This document shows, in pieces, positions 8,339 through 16,817 of a stretch of 38,879 nt of DNA. The notes beneath the pieces were generated by a model, which saw nothing but the letters and a program-made list of their open reading frames with translations, searched no databases and was not told where the DNA came from. Each line of letters opens with the position of its first letter. The first letter of the stretch is position 1. Both the position numbers and the translations under genes were made by a program. The DNA lies in assembly GCA_938003885.1 (NCBI GenBank), contig CALKWT010000026.1:1-38879 (forward strand). The letters run 5' to 3'. Source of the DNA: an uncultured Balneolaceae bacterium (lineage in GTDB: Bacteria; Bacteroidota; Rhodothermia; Balneolales; Balneolaceae).

Positions 8339-8755
8339 TCAGGAGTGGCGGTCGATAAAGTCCCTCGCCTTTACGATTTCAATAATTTCATCGCTGTGTG
8401 CATCCGTTACTTGTACCTGGAAAAGGCTGATGATCGCCTGGCTATGAAGACAGTCCAGAGTCTCCTTTATCGTTGCACACTCCTCCGTTTCACTCACCAG
8501 GTCATTGATGCCCTGAACGATATATTTCAGTTGTGGCCGGGTTGTGGTTGCCGGGCTTTTCGCCTCTGCGGGCTCCTGTTCCTGATTGAAGTAGTCTCGG
8601 ATCGCCTCTTCCGTAACAAACCACTGAACCCCCATTTTACGCCCCTTGAGTTTTCCTTCCCTAAGGTAGGCGCGCAGGGTCATTTTACTGATACCGAGCA
8701 GCTCGTGCAGATCATCCACGGAATAAAGGGTCAAAGATCCTATTTTACGCGGCAT
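8339..8755 (-). CDS. MerR/excisionase-type helix-turn-helix DNA-binding protein
   Basis: A 138-residue protein. Residues 10-55 (YSVDDLHELLGISKMTLRAY, followed by a Lys/Arg-rich wing and WFVTEEAIRDYF) form the winged HTH of the HTH_17/MerR-like excisionase family. A short linker rich in Glu, Ala and Pro follows. The C-terminal half, about residues 72-138, has two predicted helices and strands and no family I can name. There is no integrase or phage gene nearby, so a chromosomal regulator is more likely than a true excisionase. The promoter region upstream is strongly AT-rich and holds a CATTA direct repeat (8785-8800 on the plus strand) that could be an operator. It has an ATG start at 8755. 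Confidence 0.75.
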   Translation of the reverse strand: MPRKIGSLTLYSVDDLHELLGISKMTLRAYLREGKLKGRKMGVQWFVTEEAIRDYFNQEQEPAEAKSPATTTRPQLKYIVQGINDLVSETEECATIKETLDCLHSQAIISLFQVQVTDAHSDEIIEIVKARDFIDRHS

Positions 8756-9057
8756 AGAATAAAATATTAGCTATTAAAGGTTATCATTACTTATACATTA
8801 GTAAAGATAAAAATAATATTGGTTAATTTTAATAGAGTATCTTCAGATTAGTTTGGGCGGATGGCCCATTCTGTCGTATATTGGTATTAGTTGATTTAAA
8901 AAAAGAGCCTTTCTCTTGATGTCGGCAACGGGCATCCCATCTGATAACGGATCTCTTCTGGATCTGTTTTTACCACAGAAGTACACTCCTCCTCAGCGAT
9001 CGTAAGGATCTCCTCAGTTCTATGCAGCCAGGAATTTTGGCTGATCACTCCTCATGA
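8756..9057. other. AT-rich intergenic region, no gene seen
   Basis: About 300 bases between the HTH gene and the efflux pump, which points toward it. The HTH-proximal 70 bases are very AT-rich and likely hold its promoter. The rest has a weak minus-strand terminator (listed separately) and nothing else recognisable. Confidence 0.6.
8898..8917 (-). terminator. Weak intrinsic terminator downstream of the RND pump
   Basis: Read on the minus strand, AAGAG-AAAGG-CTCTT forms a 5-bp hairpin followed directly by further U (7 A on the plus strand at 8898-8904). It lies about 140 bases after the pump stop codon. The stem is short, so confidence is modest. Confidence 0.4.
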
Positions 9058-12000
9058 TTATTGACTTACCTGAGGAACTGCCTTCTTTTTCCTGGAGTCC
9101 AGAATTTCTGCCCGTTTCTCTGCAATCAGTTCTTTCAGTTTGTGAGTCGAAACGTAGACGACTGGAATCAGTAGGAGCGTGATCAGGGTGGAGGCCGTCA
9201 ACCCGCCAACTACAACTCTTGCCAAAGCAGCCTGTATTTCACTTCCCGCCCCAAAACCGATAGCAAGTGGAAGAAGGCCGAGTACGGTGGTAAGCGTCGT
9301 CATCAGAATCGGGCGCAACCTCAAACGGCCCGCTTCTATCACAGCTTCAAAAGTGTTCATATTGTGCTCTCGTCTTAGCAGATTGATATAATCAACCAGC
9401 ACAATGGCGTTATTGACCACAATCCCTACCAGCATGATCACTCCCATAATGCTCTGCATGTTAAAGGTGGTATTTGTAAGCAGCATGGTTGGGACCACAC
9501 CAATAATTGCGATCGGCACAGAGCACATGACGATCAGTGGGTCCAGAAATCTTTCAAATTGTGCAGCCATCACCATATAGATTAAGACGACAGCCATAAT
9601 AAGGGAGATCAGAAAGTCCATCTGCGCCTTTTGCTGCTCTTCATATTCACCTCCGTAAACGATGGAGAAACCTGTTGGCAGCTGCAGATCACTCAGCTCT
9701 GCCTGAATTTTCTCGACGGCTACCCCCAGAGGTACTCCACTCTCAAGGTTGGCTGTGATATGGGTGACCCTCTGGCCGTTAATTCTGTTGATCGCAACCG
9801 GCCCGCGTGATGCTTCCTGATCTATCACTGTAGAGATGGGTACGATTTCGCCATTGGATGCTCTCACTGAGATATTCTCCAGATCGAGGGTACTCATCCG
9901 GTCTTCTTCCTGAAGCCGAACTGTAATCGGAAACTCATCCCCCCCTTCGCGAAACATGCCGGCGCGTACTCCTCCGACATTCGCCTGAATAGCCTGTGCA
10001 ACTTCACGTCCCGTAAGCCCAAGCTGAGCAATCCTTTCACGATCAAATACGATATTATGTTCGGGCCGCCCCTCTTCTCTGTCGGTACGGACCCCGTGAA
10101 TTTCAGGTATGTTCTCAATGCGGCGCCGGATAACGTCCGCAAGTTCGTTAGAGGTTTCAATATCGTACCCTCGCAGTTGAACCTGCACAGCTTCGTTTCC
10201 ACCGGAGCCAAAAATCATTCTCAGGATCCACAGTCCCGATTGCGCCTGGACACGGAAAGAGCCGCCGGGAATGGTCCCTTCAATTTGACTTCGGATCTTA
10301 TCTGCCAGGTCATACGAACTGACCGTCCGTCTGGCCGCATCGACCAGAGTCAGCTCCACTTCAGCCCGGCCGTTTCTCACTTCTGTAGTCAGATAGCGAA
10401 TCTGATCTTCAGGAGCAATCGCTTCCACTTTTCTTACCAGCTCTTCCAGATACTGATTGGCCACAGCGATATTCATGCCGTCAGCCAGGTAGAAGTTAAT
10501 GCTGATTTCATCCGCTTCCGTCTCAGGTGCAAGTTCGGAGTTGATAAATTGTGTTCCGTAGACCGATAAAATCAGCAACACGACTGTTGTTCCAAAAACA
10601 AGATATTTTCGCTCAATCGCTTTTTTTAGAAACTCTTTATAGCTGTTTTCAAAACGGGTGAACATCACCTGAAACCGGCTCTTCTTTTTTGTGTTTTTGT
10701 CTGTGTCCGGAGTAACGGTCATAAACTTGCTCGTAAGCATAGGTACAAGCGTCAGGGCTACCAGCAGGGAACAAGCAAGAGAAAAGGCAACCACAAGAGC
10801 CAGTTCCTGAAATAATACCCCTGTGATCGTCTGCATAAATACTACCGGCAGGAAGATCACACAGGTTGTAATGGTAGAGGCGATGATGGCTCCGCGAACC
10901 TCTCCGGCTCCTATCAAAGAGCTGGCTTCTCTGGAATTGCCTTCAGTTCGGTGACGTACGATGTTTTCCAGTACAACGATGGCGTTATCCACAATCAAGC
11001 CGACACCCAGAGCCAGTCCGCCAAAACTCATTTGATTCAGTGTGAGGCCGCCAAAATACAACAGGCTGAAAGTTGCAATAATAGAAACCGGAATCGAGAG
11101 GGCGATAATGAAAGTTGTCGAACCATTCCTCAGAAAGATATAGAGGATCAGAATGGCTAGCAGGCCGCCCCAGATGGCAGATTCCTGTACACTGTTCATT
11201 GAGTCCACAATGAAATCACTCTGGTCCATGACGACCACCAGATTCAGGTCCTCTCTTTCCATGTTGATGCGCTCCACCTGCTGTTGCAGCAATCTGGAGA
11301 CCTCAACTGTGTTTGCACCGCTCTGCTTTCGGATTCCCATTCGTATCATAGGCTGGTCGTTGATGCTTACGACCCGGTTGATATCCGCATAACTATCTTC
11401 AACGGTGGCAATATCGCGAACCCGTATCGGTTTCCCGTCCACCGTTGTGATGATTGTTTCTGCGATCTGTTCGATATCGGTGAACTCACCGAGGGTACGT
11501 ACATAGAGCTGAGTAAGGCCATCCTTAACATTTCCACCGGGTAAGGTATTGTTCTCAGCAATAATGGCACTTTGCACCTGAATTGCAGTGAGTCCGCTGG
11601 CGATCAGCCGGTCCCGCTTCAGATTAACAAGAATCTCCCTGTAGACACCACCCCAAACGTCGATTGCGCCACCCCCCGGCACCTGTTCCAGCTGTTTAGC
11701 GATGTCCAGTTCCAGCAATTGTGTCAGCTGGTCCAGTGGGCGCGTAGATTGGGCACCCACGATAAAAATGGGTGAGTCATTGGGGTCAAATTTTCGGACT
11801 ACGGGGGACTCTGCTTCTTCAGGCAGGCTCCTGCGAACCCGGTCCAGGGCGGCCCTTACATCATTGGCAGCTTCCTCCAAGTTTGTATTGTGTGAAAAAC
11901 TAAGTGAAACCCGGCTTCTGCCTTCTTCTGAGGAGGAGGTCACTTCCTCTACGTTAGAGACTCCCGCCACGGCATTTTCAATCTGGTCTGTGATGATCGT

Positions 12001-12180
12001 CTCGATCTCTTCCGGGCCCACATTCGGATAATCTACAATAATAGAGAGCCGTGGAAATTCGATAGGGGGCAAGAGGTCGATCGGCAGATATCGCAGTCCC
12101 ACAATTCCCAGAACAACAACAATCAGATAGATCATTGTTGTAGCGATCGGTCGTTTAACGGAAGATTCGGTGATTCCCAT
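9058..12180 (-). CDS. RND efflux transporter permease (HAE1/AcrB-like)
   Basis: Inner-membrane proton-driven exporter of 1040 residues, the normal length for the family. It has an N-terminal membrane helix (about 13-33), two large periplasmic loops, and twelve membrane segments in two repeats. The TM4 motif GLIVDNAIVVLENI carries one of the two proton-relay Asp residues, with Asn in place of the second Asp of AcrB. This variant is frequent in Bacteroidota pumps. The TM10 segment reads GIVVNNAIVLVDYINLLRR. Lack of a metal-binding signature favours the hydrophobic/amphiphilic (HAE) class over heavy-metal export. It lies 14 bases after its adaptor gene. No outer-membrane TolC-like gene is in the window. 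Confidence 0.93.
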   Translation of the reverse strand: MGITESSVKRPIATTMIYLIVVVLGIVGLRYLPIDLLPPIEFPRLSIIVDYPNVGPEEIETIITDQIENAVAGVSNVEEVTSSSEEGRSRVSLSFSHNTNLEEAANDVRAALDRVRRSLPEEAESPVVRKFDPNDSPIFIVGAQSTRPLDQLTQLLELDIAKQLEQVPGGGAIDVWGGVYREILVNLKRDRLIASGLTAIQVQSAIIAENNTLPGGNVKDGLTQLYVRTLGEFTDIEQIAETIITTVDGKPIRVRDIATVEDSYADINRVVSINDQPMIRMGIRKQSGANTVEVSRLLQQQVERINMEREDLNLVVVMDQSDFIVDSMNSVQESAIWGGLLAILILYIFLRNGSTTFIIALSIPVSIIATFSLLYFGGLTLNQMSFGGLALGVGLIVDNAIVVLENIVRHRTEGNSREASSLIGAGEVRGAIIASTITTCVIFLPVVFMQTITGVLFQELALVVAFSLACSLLVALTLVPMLTSKFMTVTPDTDKNTKKKSRFQVMFTRFENSYKEFLKKAIERKYLVFGTTVVLLILSVYGTQFINSELAPETEADEISINFYLADGMNIAVANQYLEELVRKVEAIAPEDQIRYLTTEVRNGRAEVELTLVDAARRTVSSYDLADKIRSQIEGTIPGGSFRVQAQSGLWILRMIFGSGGNEAVQVQLRGYDIETSNELADVIRRRIENIPEIHGVRTDREEGRPEHNIVFDRERIAQLGLTGREVAQAIQANVGGVRAGMFREGGDEFPITVRLQEEDRMSTLDLENISVRASNGEIVPISTVIDQEASRGPVAINRINGQRVTHITANLESGVPLGVAVEKIQAELSDLQLPTGFSIVYGGEYEEQQKAQMDFLISLIMAVVLIYMVMAAQFERFLDPLIVMCSVPIAIIGVVPTMLLTNTTFNMQSIMGVIMLVGIVVNNAIVLVDYINLLRREHNMNTFEAVIEAGRLRLRPILMTTLTTVLGLLPLAIGFGAGSEIQAALARVVVGGLTASTLITLLLIPVVYVSTHKLKELIAEKRAEILDSRKKKAVPQVSQ

Positions 12181-12194
12181 GTTGATTGATTTAA

Positions 12195-13502
12195 TTAGTT
12201 ATACGCAGCACTGCCGGGCTGGCCAGATACATTGTAATCCATAATTTCACGAAGAAGATCTTGTGGCTGCAACTGTTGCATCTGCACGATAGAGTCCCAG
12301 GTTACAGGGCGAACCCTGGCCACCTCGCTGTCATCCCGGTCGATCAGATTCTGTCCTACGGTGACCACCCAGTCTCCGCTCCGGATGCCTGTTACCCCTG
12401 CAGCATCCCGCCCTCTTGCGATGATCTGAATCGGTATAAATTCCACATCGGTCGGATTGCTCAGATTTGAAGAGTTCTCTTCTCCATCAAGATCTTGTAA
12501 TATCTCGGGCTCCATCCCCACACTGGTAGCGACATAAATTCCCATCTCACCCGATTGAGGCTTTGTATAGATTGCACTAAGTGGCACCAACGTCGCTTCT
12601 TCACTTTCACCATAGAAGACATCCACGGTAACAAACATTCCGGGGAGCAGGAGATCTTCCGAACTTTGAATCTCAATCTCTGCCTCGGTACTGAAATTAC
12701 CCTGGCCCAGAAATGGTGAAATTCGCGTGATCTGTGCTGTAAGAACCGTATCAGGCAGGTTTTCCGACGTAATTTCTACAGTTTGGCCTGTGGTGATGTA
12801 GCTTAGCATACGTTCCGTCAGATTGATGGTCACTTTGGAGCGGGTGAGATCTCCAATTGTGAAGAGACGGGTATTGGTGTTGACCATCATGCCCAACTCT
12901 GCATTTTTTTGTCCTAAGGTACCGCTGATCGGTGCACGAATAATGGTTCTGTCCAGCGCAAATCTCTGCTCATCCACGGCTGATTGTGCCTGTTCAATCT
13001 GGGCATTGGCCAGTTCCAGGCTGGCAGCTGCAGACTCCAGGCGTGCTTCCAGTCTTTCGATTTCGAGATCACTGCTCAGATTTCTTTCTGCAAGTACCCT
13101 CTCCCTTCGTAGTTCAGATTCGACTTCCCCAAGGGCTGCCTCCGCCTGCCGGCGCTGAGCGATGTTGATACGAAGAGACGCTTCAGCCTGGCGCAGACGT
13201 TCCTGGAATTCAGTATTTCTCAACCTCAGCAGCGGGGTGCCCTCCTCTACATACTCACCTGTTTCTACGTAGATCTCTTCGATAGGTGCGGAGACATCCG
13301 AGTAGATATCGACCTGATTTCTTGCTGTAACCACTCCGTTCAGCCGTTCCTCCAAAGGAAGAGCTCCATATTGAGCCTGTACAATCTCTACGGCCGGGAT
13401 CACCCGTTCGGGGGGGCCGCCACCTGATCCCTCCCCGGTACAGGAATAGGAAAAAAGTACAGAAATGATTAGCAAAGGGAGTAGGTTGTATTTAACTTCC
13501 AT
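12195..13502 (-). CDS. RND efflux periplasmic adaptor (HlyD/MFP family)
   Basis: A 435-residue membrane fusion protein linking the RND pump to an outer-membrane channel. The N terminus is a lipoprotein signal, with a hydrophobic stretch at 5-19 and candidate lipid Cys in SYSCTGEG. A lipoyl/barrel half follows (VDIYSDVSAPIEEIYVETGE). Next come a helical hairpin from about 100 to 185 rich in Glu, Arg and Ala (RQAEAALGEVESELRRERV), then the second lipoyl half (RAPISGTLGQKNAELG), the beta-barrel and a membrane-proximal domain. It is the first gene of a two-gene operon with the pump. The divergent neighbour starts 173 bases away, so both promoters lie in that gap. Confidence 0.92.
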   Translation of the reverse strand: MEVKYNLLPLLIISVLFSYSCTGEGSGGGPPERVIPAVEIVQAQYGALPLEERLNGVVTARNQVDIYSDVSAPIEEIYVETGEYVEEGTPLLRLRNTEFQERLRQAEASLRINIAQRRQAEAALGEVESELRRERVLAERNLSSDLEIERLEARLESAAASLELANAQIEQAQSAVDEQRFALDRTIIRAPISGTLGQKNAELGMMVNTNTRLFTIGDLTRSKVTINLTERMLSYITTGQTVEITSENLPDTVLTAQITRISPFLGQGNFSTEAEIEIQSSEDLLLPGMFVTVDVFYGESEEATLVPLSAIYTKPQSGEMGIYVATSVGMEPEILQDLDGEENSSNLSNPTDVEFIPIQIIARGRDAAGVTGIRSGDWVVTVGQNLIDRDDSEVARVRPVTWDSIVQMQQLQPQDLLREIMDYNVSGQPGSAAYN

Positions 13503-13675
13503 AAGTAGTTACAGATTAATAGTTCATAATCAGGATAACACTATTAAGAAAATTTCATTTCATCCCCGTTGTTAAAAGGTTTAAAAAAAAGGCGGCTTTT
13601 CCTTAAAAAGTTGCAAACCTTCATATCGATCCCACATTCTTCTCGTTAGATGATATTTCAAGAAGTAAGTAGAGA

Positions 13676-14695
13676 ATGGATTCAATAACACAGATTGTTC
13701 TTGGCGCTGCGGTAGGCGAGGCGATTGCGGGCAGAAAAGTCGGATACAGAGCCGCCCTCTGGGGCGCATGTCTGGGTACGATGCCCGATCTGGATATCCT
13801 GGCCGCCCCACTCCTTGATGAGGCAGCTCAGCTCCGTTTTCACAGAGGGTTCACTCACAGTTTTCTCTTCAGTATTCTCTCTTCCCCGCTAATCGGCTGG
13901 GGAGTTCATAAATTTCACAAAATCGATGGAACTACCGTCTGGATGTGGATCAGACTGGCGCTCTGGGTTCATGTAACCCATGTACTTATCGATCTTGCCA
14001 CAACCTATGGAACGCAGATGTTCCATCCTCTGACCGATACTCCGTTTACTCTCGATCTGATCTTTATCATCGACCCGCTTTTTACCCTGCCGCTATTGCT
14101 GGGGCTGATCTTTGCTTTCATATACAGGAAGAAGCCTGAGCTGCGAAGAAAATCGAACCTTGCAGGACTGAGTATCAGCAGCGCCTACCTGATATTGGCT
14201 CTGGGTATAAAAGCTCACGTTCATCACACGGTGGAGAACTCCTTTTTAGAGCAGTACGGCCAATACGAGATCATGAAAACCACTCCTGCAGGGCCTTCGA
14301 TTCTGCTCTGGAACGGGTATGTGGTAGAAGGGGATACGTTCTATCAGGCATCCTATTCGGTCTTCGACCGTTCTCGTGAGCTCCATTTTAGAGAGATTCC
14401 CAAAAACAGCCATCTGCTTGAACCGTACTGGAACGACCGCGGGACGAGGACACTGCGATGGTTTGCACGAGGTTATTATACCGTTCAGCAGAGAGGGGAG
14501 GAGATTGTGTTTTATGACCTTTGGTTTGGAAGAACCGACCTGTGGCTGAGCGATAAAGAGGAGAGCTACATGTGGGCGAATGCACTTCGCATCGATGAAT
14601 CCGGGGAGGCAGTCGGGTTTGAGCAGATCGAGCCCAGCCTTCCGGTCACACGGGAAACCTTCACCCGATTTTGGAATCGGTTATGGGGAAAATAG
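13676..14695 (+). CDS. YdjM-like membrane-bound metal-dependent hydrolase (DUF457)
   Basis: A 339-residue inner-membrane protein of the PF04307 family. The family start MDSITQIVLGAAVGEAIAG is followed by GTMPDLDIL, with the Asp pair, and FHRGFTHSFLF, with the conserved His residues proposed to bind metal. Further His and Asp residues sit in HVTHVLIDLATTYGTQMFHP. Four to five hydrophobic helices occupy the first 190 residues. The C-terminal 150 residues are a soluble domain without a name. In E. coli ydjM is LexA-controlled; I see no SOS box here. The biochemical activity of the family is not established. Confidence 0.85.
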   Translation: MDSITQIVLGAAVGEAIAGRKVGYRAALWGACLGTMPDLDILAAPLLDEAAQLRFHRGFTHSFLFSILSSPLIGWGVHKFHKIDGTTVWMWIRLALWVHVTHVLIDLATTYGTQMFHPLTDTPFTLDLIFIIDPLFTLPLLLGLIFAFIYRKKPELRRKSNLAGLSISSAYLILALGIKAHVHHTVENSFLEQYGQYEIMKTTPAGPSILLWNGYVVEGDTFYQASYSVFDRSRELHFREIPKNSHLLEPYWNDRGTRTLRWFARGYYTVQQRGEEIVFYDLWFGRTDLWLSDKEESYMWANALRIDESGEAVGFEQIEPSLPVTRETFTRFWNRLWGK

Positions 14696-14783
14696 GAGAA
14701 GTCACTATATTTAAGAGTCTGGAATGGAAAGAGGTTGATCTGTCCGATCATCCGGTAAAACCTGAACATTAATTGCGGCGGAT

Positions 14784-15269
14784 ATGATGAATAGAAAACT
14801 TGTTATCGGATTGGGAGCGCTGATCTTTTTTGCGATTTTTGTCTATTTCGCAGCTCAGCAGATTCAGCCTGAAGAGATCGAAAATGCCCCGGAATGGGTC
14901 TCCCTGCAGGAGGCTTTGGAACGTGCATCGGCTGAAGACCGGCTGGTGATGATCGATATCTACGAGGTAGGGTGTAAATTCTGCCGGGCCATGGACCGGG
15001 AGATCTACCCTTCGCCCTCCGTCAGGTCAGTGCTCGATCGTGAGTATGTACCGGTGAAGATCAACGGCCACTCTGAGGCAATGCTCAACTTCCTGGGGGA
15101 AGAGATGAGTGAAAAAGATTTTGCACTCAGGATGGGGGTTACCGCCTATCCCTTTACCGTTTTAATGGACGCTAACGGCAATGTGATTGACAGCCGGCGC
15201 GGCTACCAAGATATCGTAACATTCACAAGATATTTGAGGGGTGCAGTAGAGGAAGTTGCCAAAATATAA
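14784..15269 (+). CDS. Membrane-anchored thioredoxin-fold protein
   Basis: A 161-residue protein with an N-terminal membrane anchor (about residues 6-24) and a periplasmic thioredoxin-like domain. The active site is GCKFCRAMD (Cys64, Cys67). The cis-Pro loop is seen in VTAYPFTVLMDANG, a DsbD-gamma / thioredoxin_7 type arrangement. It probably reduces disulfides in envelope proteins. It lies 88 bases after the YdjM-like gene on the same strand. A second ATG directly follows the first; either could start. No DsbD-like electron donor is in the window. Confidence 0.85.
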   Translation: MMNRKLVIGLGALIFFAIFVYFAAQQIQPEEIENAPEWVSLQEALERASAEDRLVMIDIYEVGCKFCRAMDREIYPSPSVRSVLDREYVPVKINGHSEAMLNFLGEEMSEKDFALRMGVTAYPFTVLMDANGNVIDSRRGYQDIVTFTRYLRGAVEEVAKI

Positions 15270-15396
15270 AAAGAGGATTGTTCATCAAATTTTAATGGAT
15301 GGAGTTTATATTGGCAACTTTTGTTTCAATGGCCTGGCGGGTTTGAGCATGCAAATAGTATCCAGATCCGGTAATCCGGCCAGTTAATGCCATTTT

Positions 15397-16668
15397 ATGA
15401 ATAGATCCGCCCTTGCGACTGTCTTTCTGGTTGTAGTCATCGACTTGCTCGGTTTTGGCATCGTACTGCCACTGTTGCCATTTTATGCGAGTGAGTTTTC
15501 TGCTTCTGCGATTACGATCGGGCTTCTCTACAGTGTCTACTCTTTCATGCAGCTGATCTTCTCACCTATTCTGGGAAGCTGGTCCGACCGGATCGGAAGA
15601 CGGCCCATCATGCTGATCAGTACATTCGGGGCGGTAATTGCATATACAATTTTTGGCCTTGCAGAATCCCTGGCGGTGCTTTTCCTCTCCCGTATAGTAG
15701 CGGGGACCATGGGGGGGAATATCTCTACAGCACAGGCCTATATTGCGGATATAACCACAGATGAAAATCGTGCAAGAGGGATGGGGTTGATCGGAGCGGC
15801 TTTCGGAATCGGATTTGTTCTCGGTCCGGCCATGGCTACTGCGCTGATTCATCCGGTTTTTCATGAGATGGTGGCTCAGGTTGGCCTGGTATCGTTTGCT
15901 GAATGGATGAGCAGCAACAGATTTGCCCTGCCTGGATTCTTTGCTGCCTTTCTGTCGTTTTGCAGCTTTCTGATGGTGCTGTTTAAACTTCCTGAAACCG
16001 TGGATACAACCCGGGAGAGAGAGGAGACGGCCCGCCGCCCCAGTCTGTTTTCACCCCGTTTCTGGAAAACGCTGCCGGGAAAAAAAGGCTCTTCAGCCCA
16101 AAGTTACCTGCTTCCACTGATTATCGGTTTTTTTCTCCTCTCCTTTGGTGAGTCGAGTCTGTACAGTGCATTTCCCCTATTTGCAGAAGCAGGGCTGGGC
16201 ATGACCGCCGAACAGGTAGGGGTTCAGTTCTTCTATATCGGGATCATTGCCGTCGTTGTACAGGGCTTTCTGATCCGGCCTCTGACCCGGATCTTTACAG
16301 AAGAGAAGATTTTTATGGCCGGAAACATCATTATGGTGATCGGACTTGGCGCTATTCCCTTCGCAACTTCAACCTTTACCCTCGCTCTCTTTTTCGGATT
16401 GATGGCCTTTGGAAAGAGCCTGAACACCCCAACCATTACGAGTCTGATCTCAAAGGAGGCTGGATCGGATAATGTGGGTGCCGTGATGGGAGCCTCTCAG
16501 GGAATGTCCGGCCTGGGGAGAATGATTGGCCCTACCTGGGGCGGAGTGCTTTTCACCGTATGGCTGGGATTGCCATTTGTGGCGACGGCAGCCATCGTCT
16601 CCGCCACCATACTGATCGCCTGGAGGCTGGTCCAAAAAGAGAGAAGCGATCTCGCTGCTGAAAGTTAA
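15397..16668 (+). CDS. TetA-like MFS drug/H+ antiporter
   Basis: A 12-helix major facilitator of 423 residues, closest in pattern to the tetracycline-resistance TetA/TCR group. The antiporter motif A is GSWSDRIGRRPIMLIS, between TM2 and TM3. Motif C-like glycines appear in GLIGAAFGIGFVLGPAMA (TM5). A long central loop (about 190-235, basic and Thr/Ser-rich) separates the two halves, and the second half repeats SQGMSGLGRMIGPTWGG. Resistance to tetracycline itself cannot be claimed, as most such homologues have unknown substrates. It stands 127 bases behind the thioredoxin gene. Confidence 0.88.
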   Translation: MNRSALATVFLVVVIDLLGFGIVLPLLPFYASEFSASAITIGLLYSVYSFMQLIFSPILGSWSDRIGRRPIMLISTFGAVIAYTIFGLAESLAVLFLSRIVAGTMGGNISTAQAYIADITTDENRARGMGLIGAAFGIGFVLGPAMATALIHPVFHEMVAQVGLVSFAEWMSSNRFALPGFFAAFLSFCSFLMVLFKLPETVDTTREREETARRPSLFSPRFWKTLPGKKGSSAQSYLLPLIIGFFLLSFGESSLYSAFPLFAEAGLGMTAEQVGVQFFYIGIIAVVVQGFLIRPLTRIFTEEKIFMAGNIIMVIGLGAIPFATSTFTLALFFGLMAFGKSLNTPTITSLISKEAGSDNVGAVMGASQGMSGLGRMIGPTWGGVLFTVWLGLPFVATAAIVSATILIAWRLVQKERSDLAAES

Positions 16669-16777
16669 TCAGAACGATTCGTGAGGGGGCTGACAGTTGC
16701 ATGGCTTCTCTGCTTTGACAGCCTATGAGAGCAGCAACGGTCAAACGGTTCAGGCCGGGAATCAGAGCTGAGAAACT

Positions 16778-16814
16778 TTAAAAAGGGCACCCGGTACCTA
16801 CCGTCGTCTGCCCT
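16778..16814 (-). terminator. Intrinsic terminator of the TPR-DUF4292-EnvC operon
   Basis: Read on the minus strand, AGGGCA pairs with TGCCCT (6 bp), enclosing a smaller CGGTA/TACCG stem, and a run of five U follows. It begins only four bases after the EnvC-like stop codon. The shape is a forked hairpin, so confidence is moderate. Confidence 0.55.
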
Positions 16815-16817
16815 CTA

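Noticed and set aside
8339..8755. Phage or integrative element, suggested by the excisionase-type HTH protein
   Set aside because: No integrase, repeats or att-like sites nearby; flanking genes are housekeeping.
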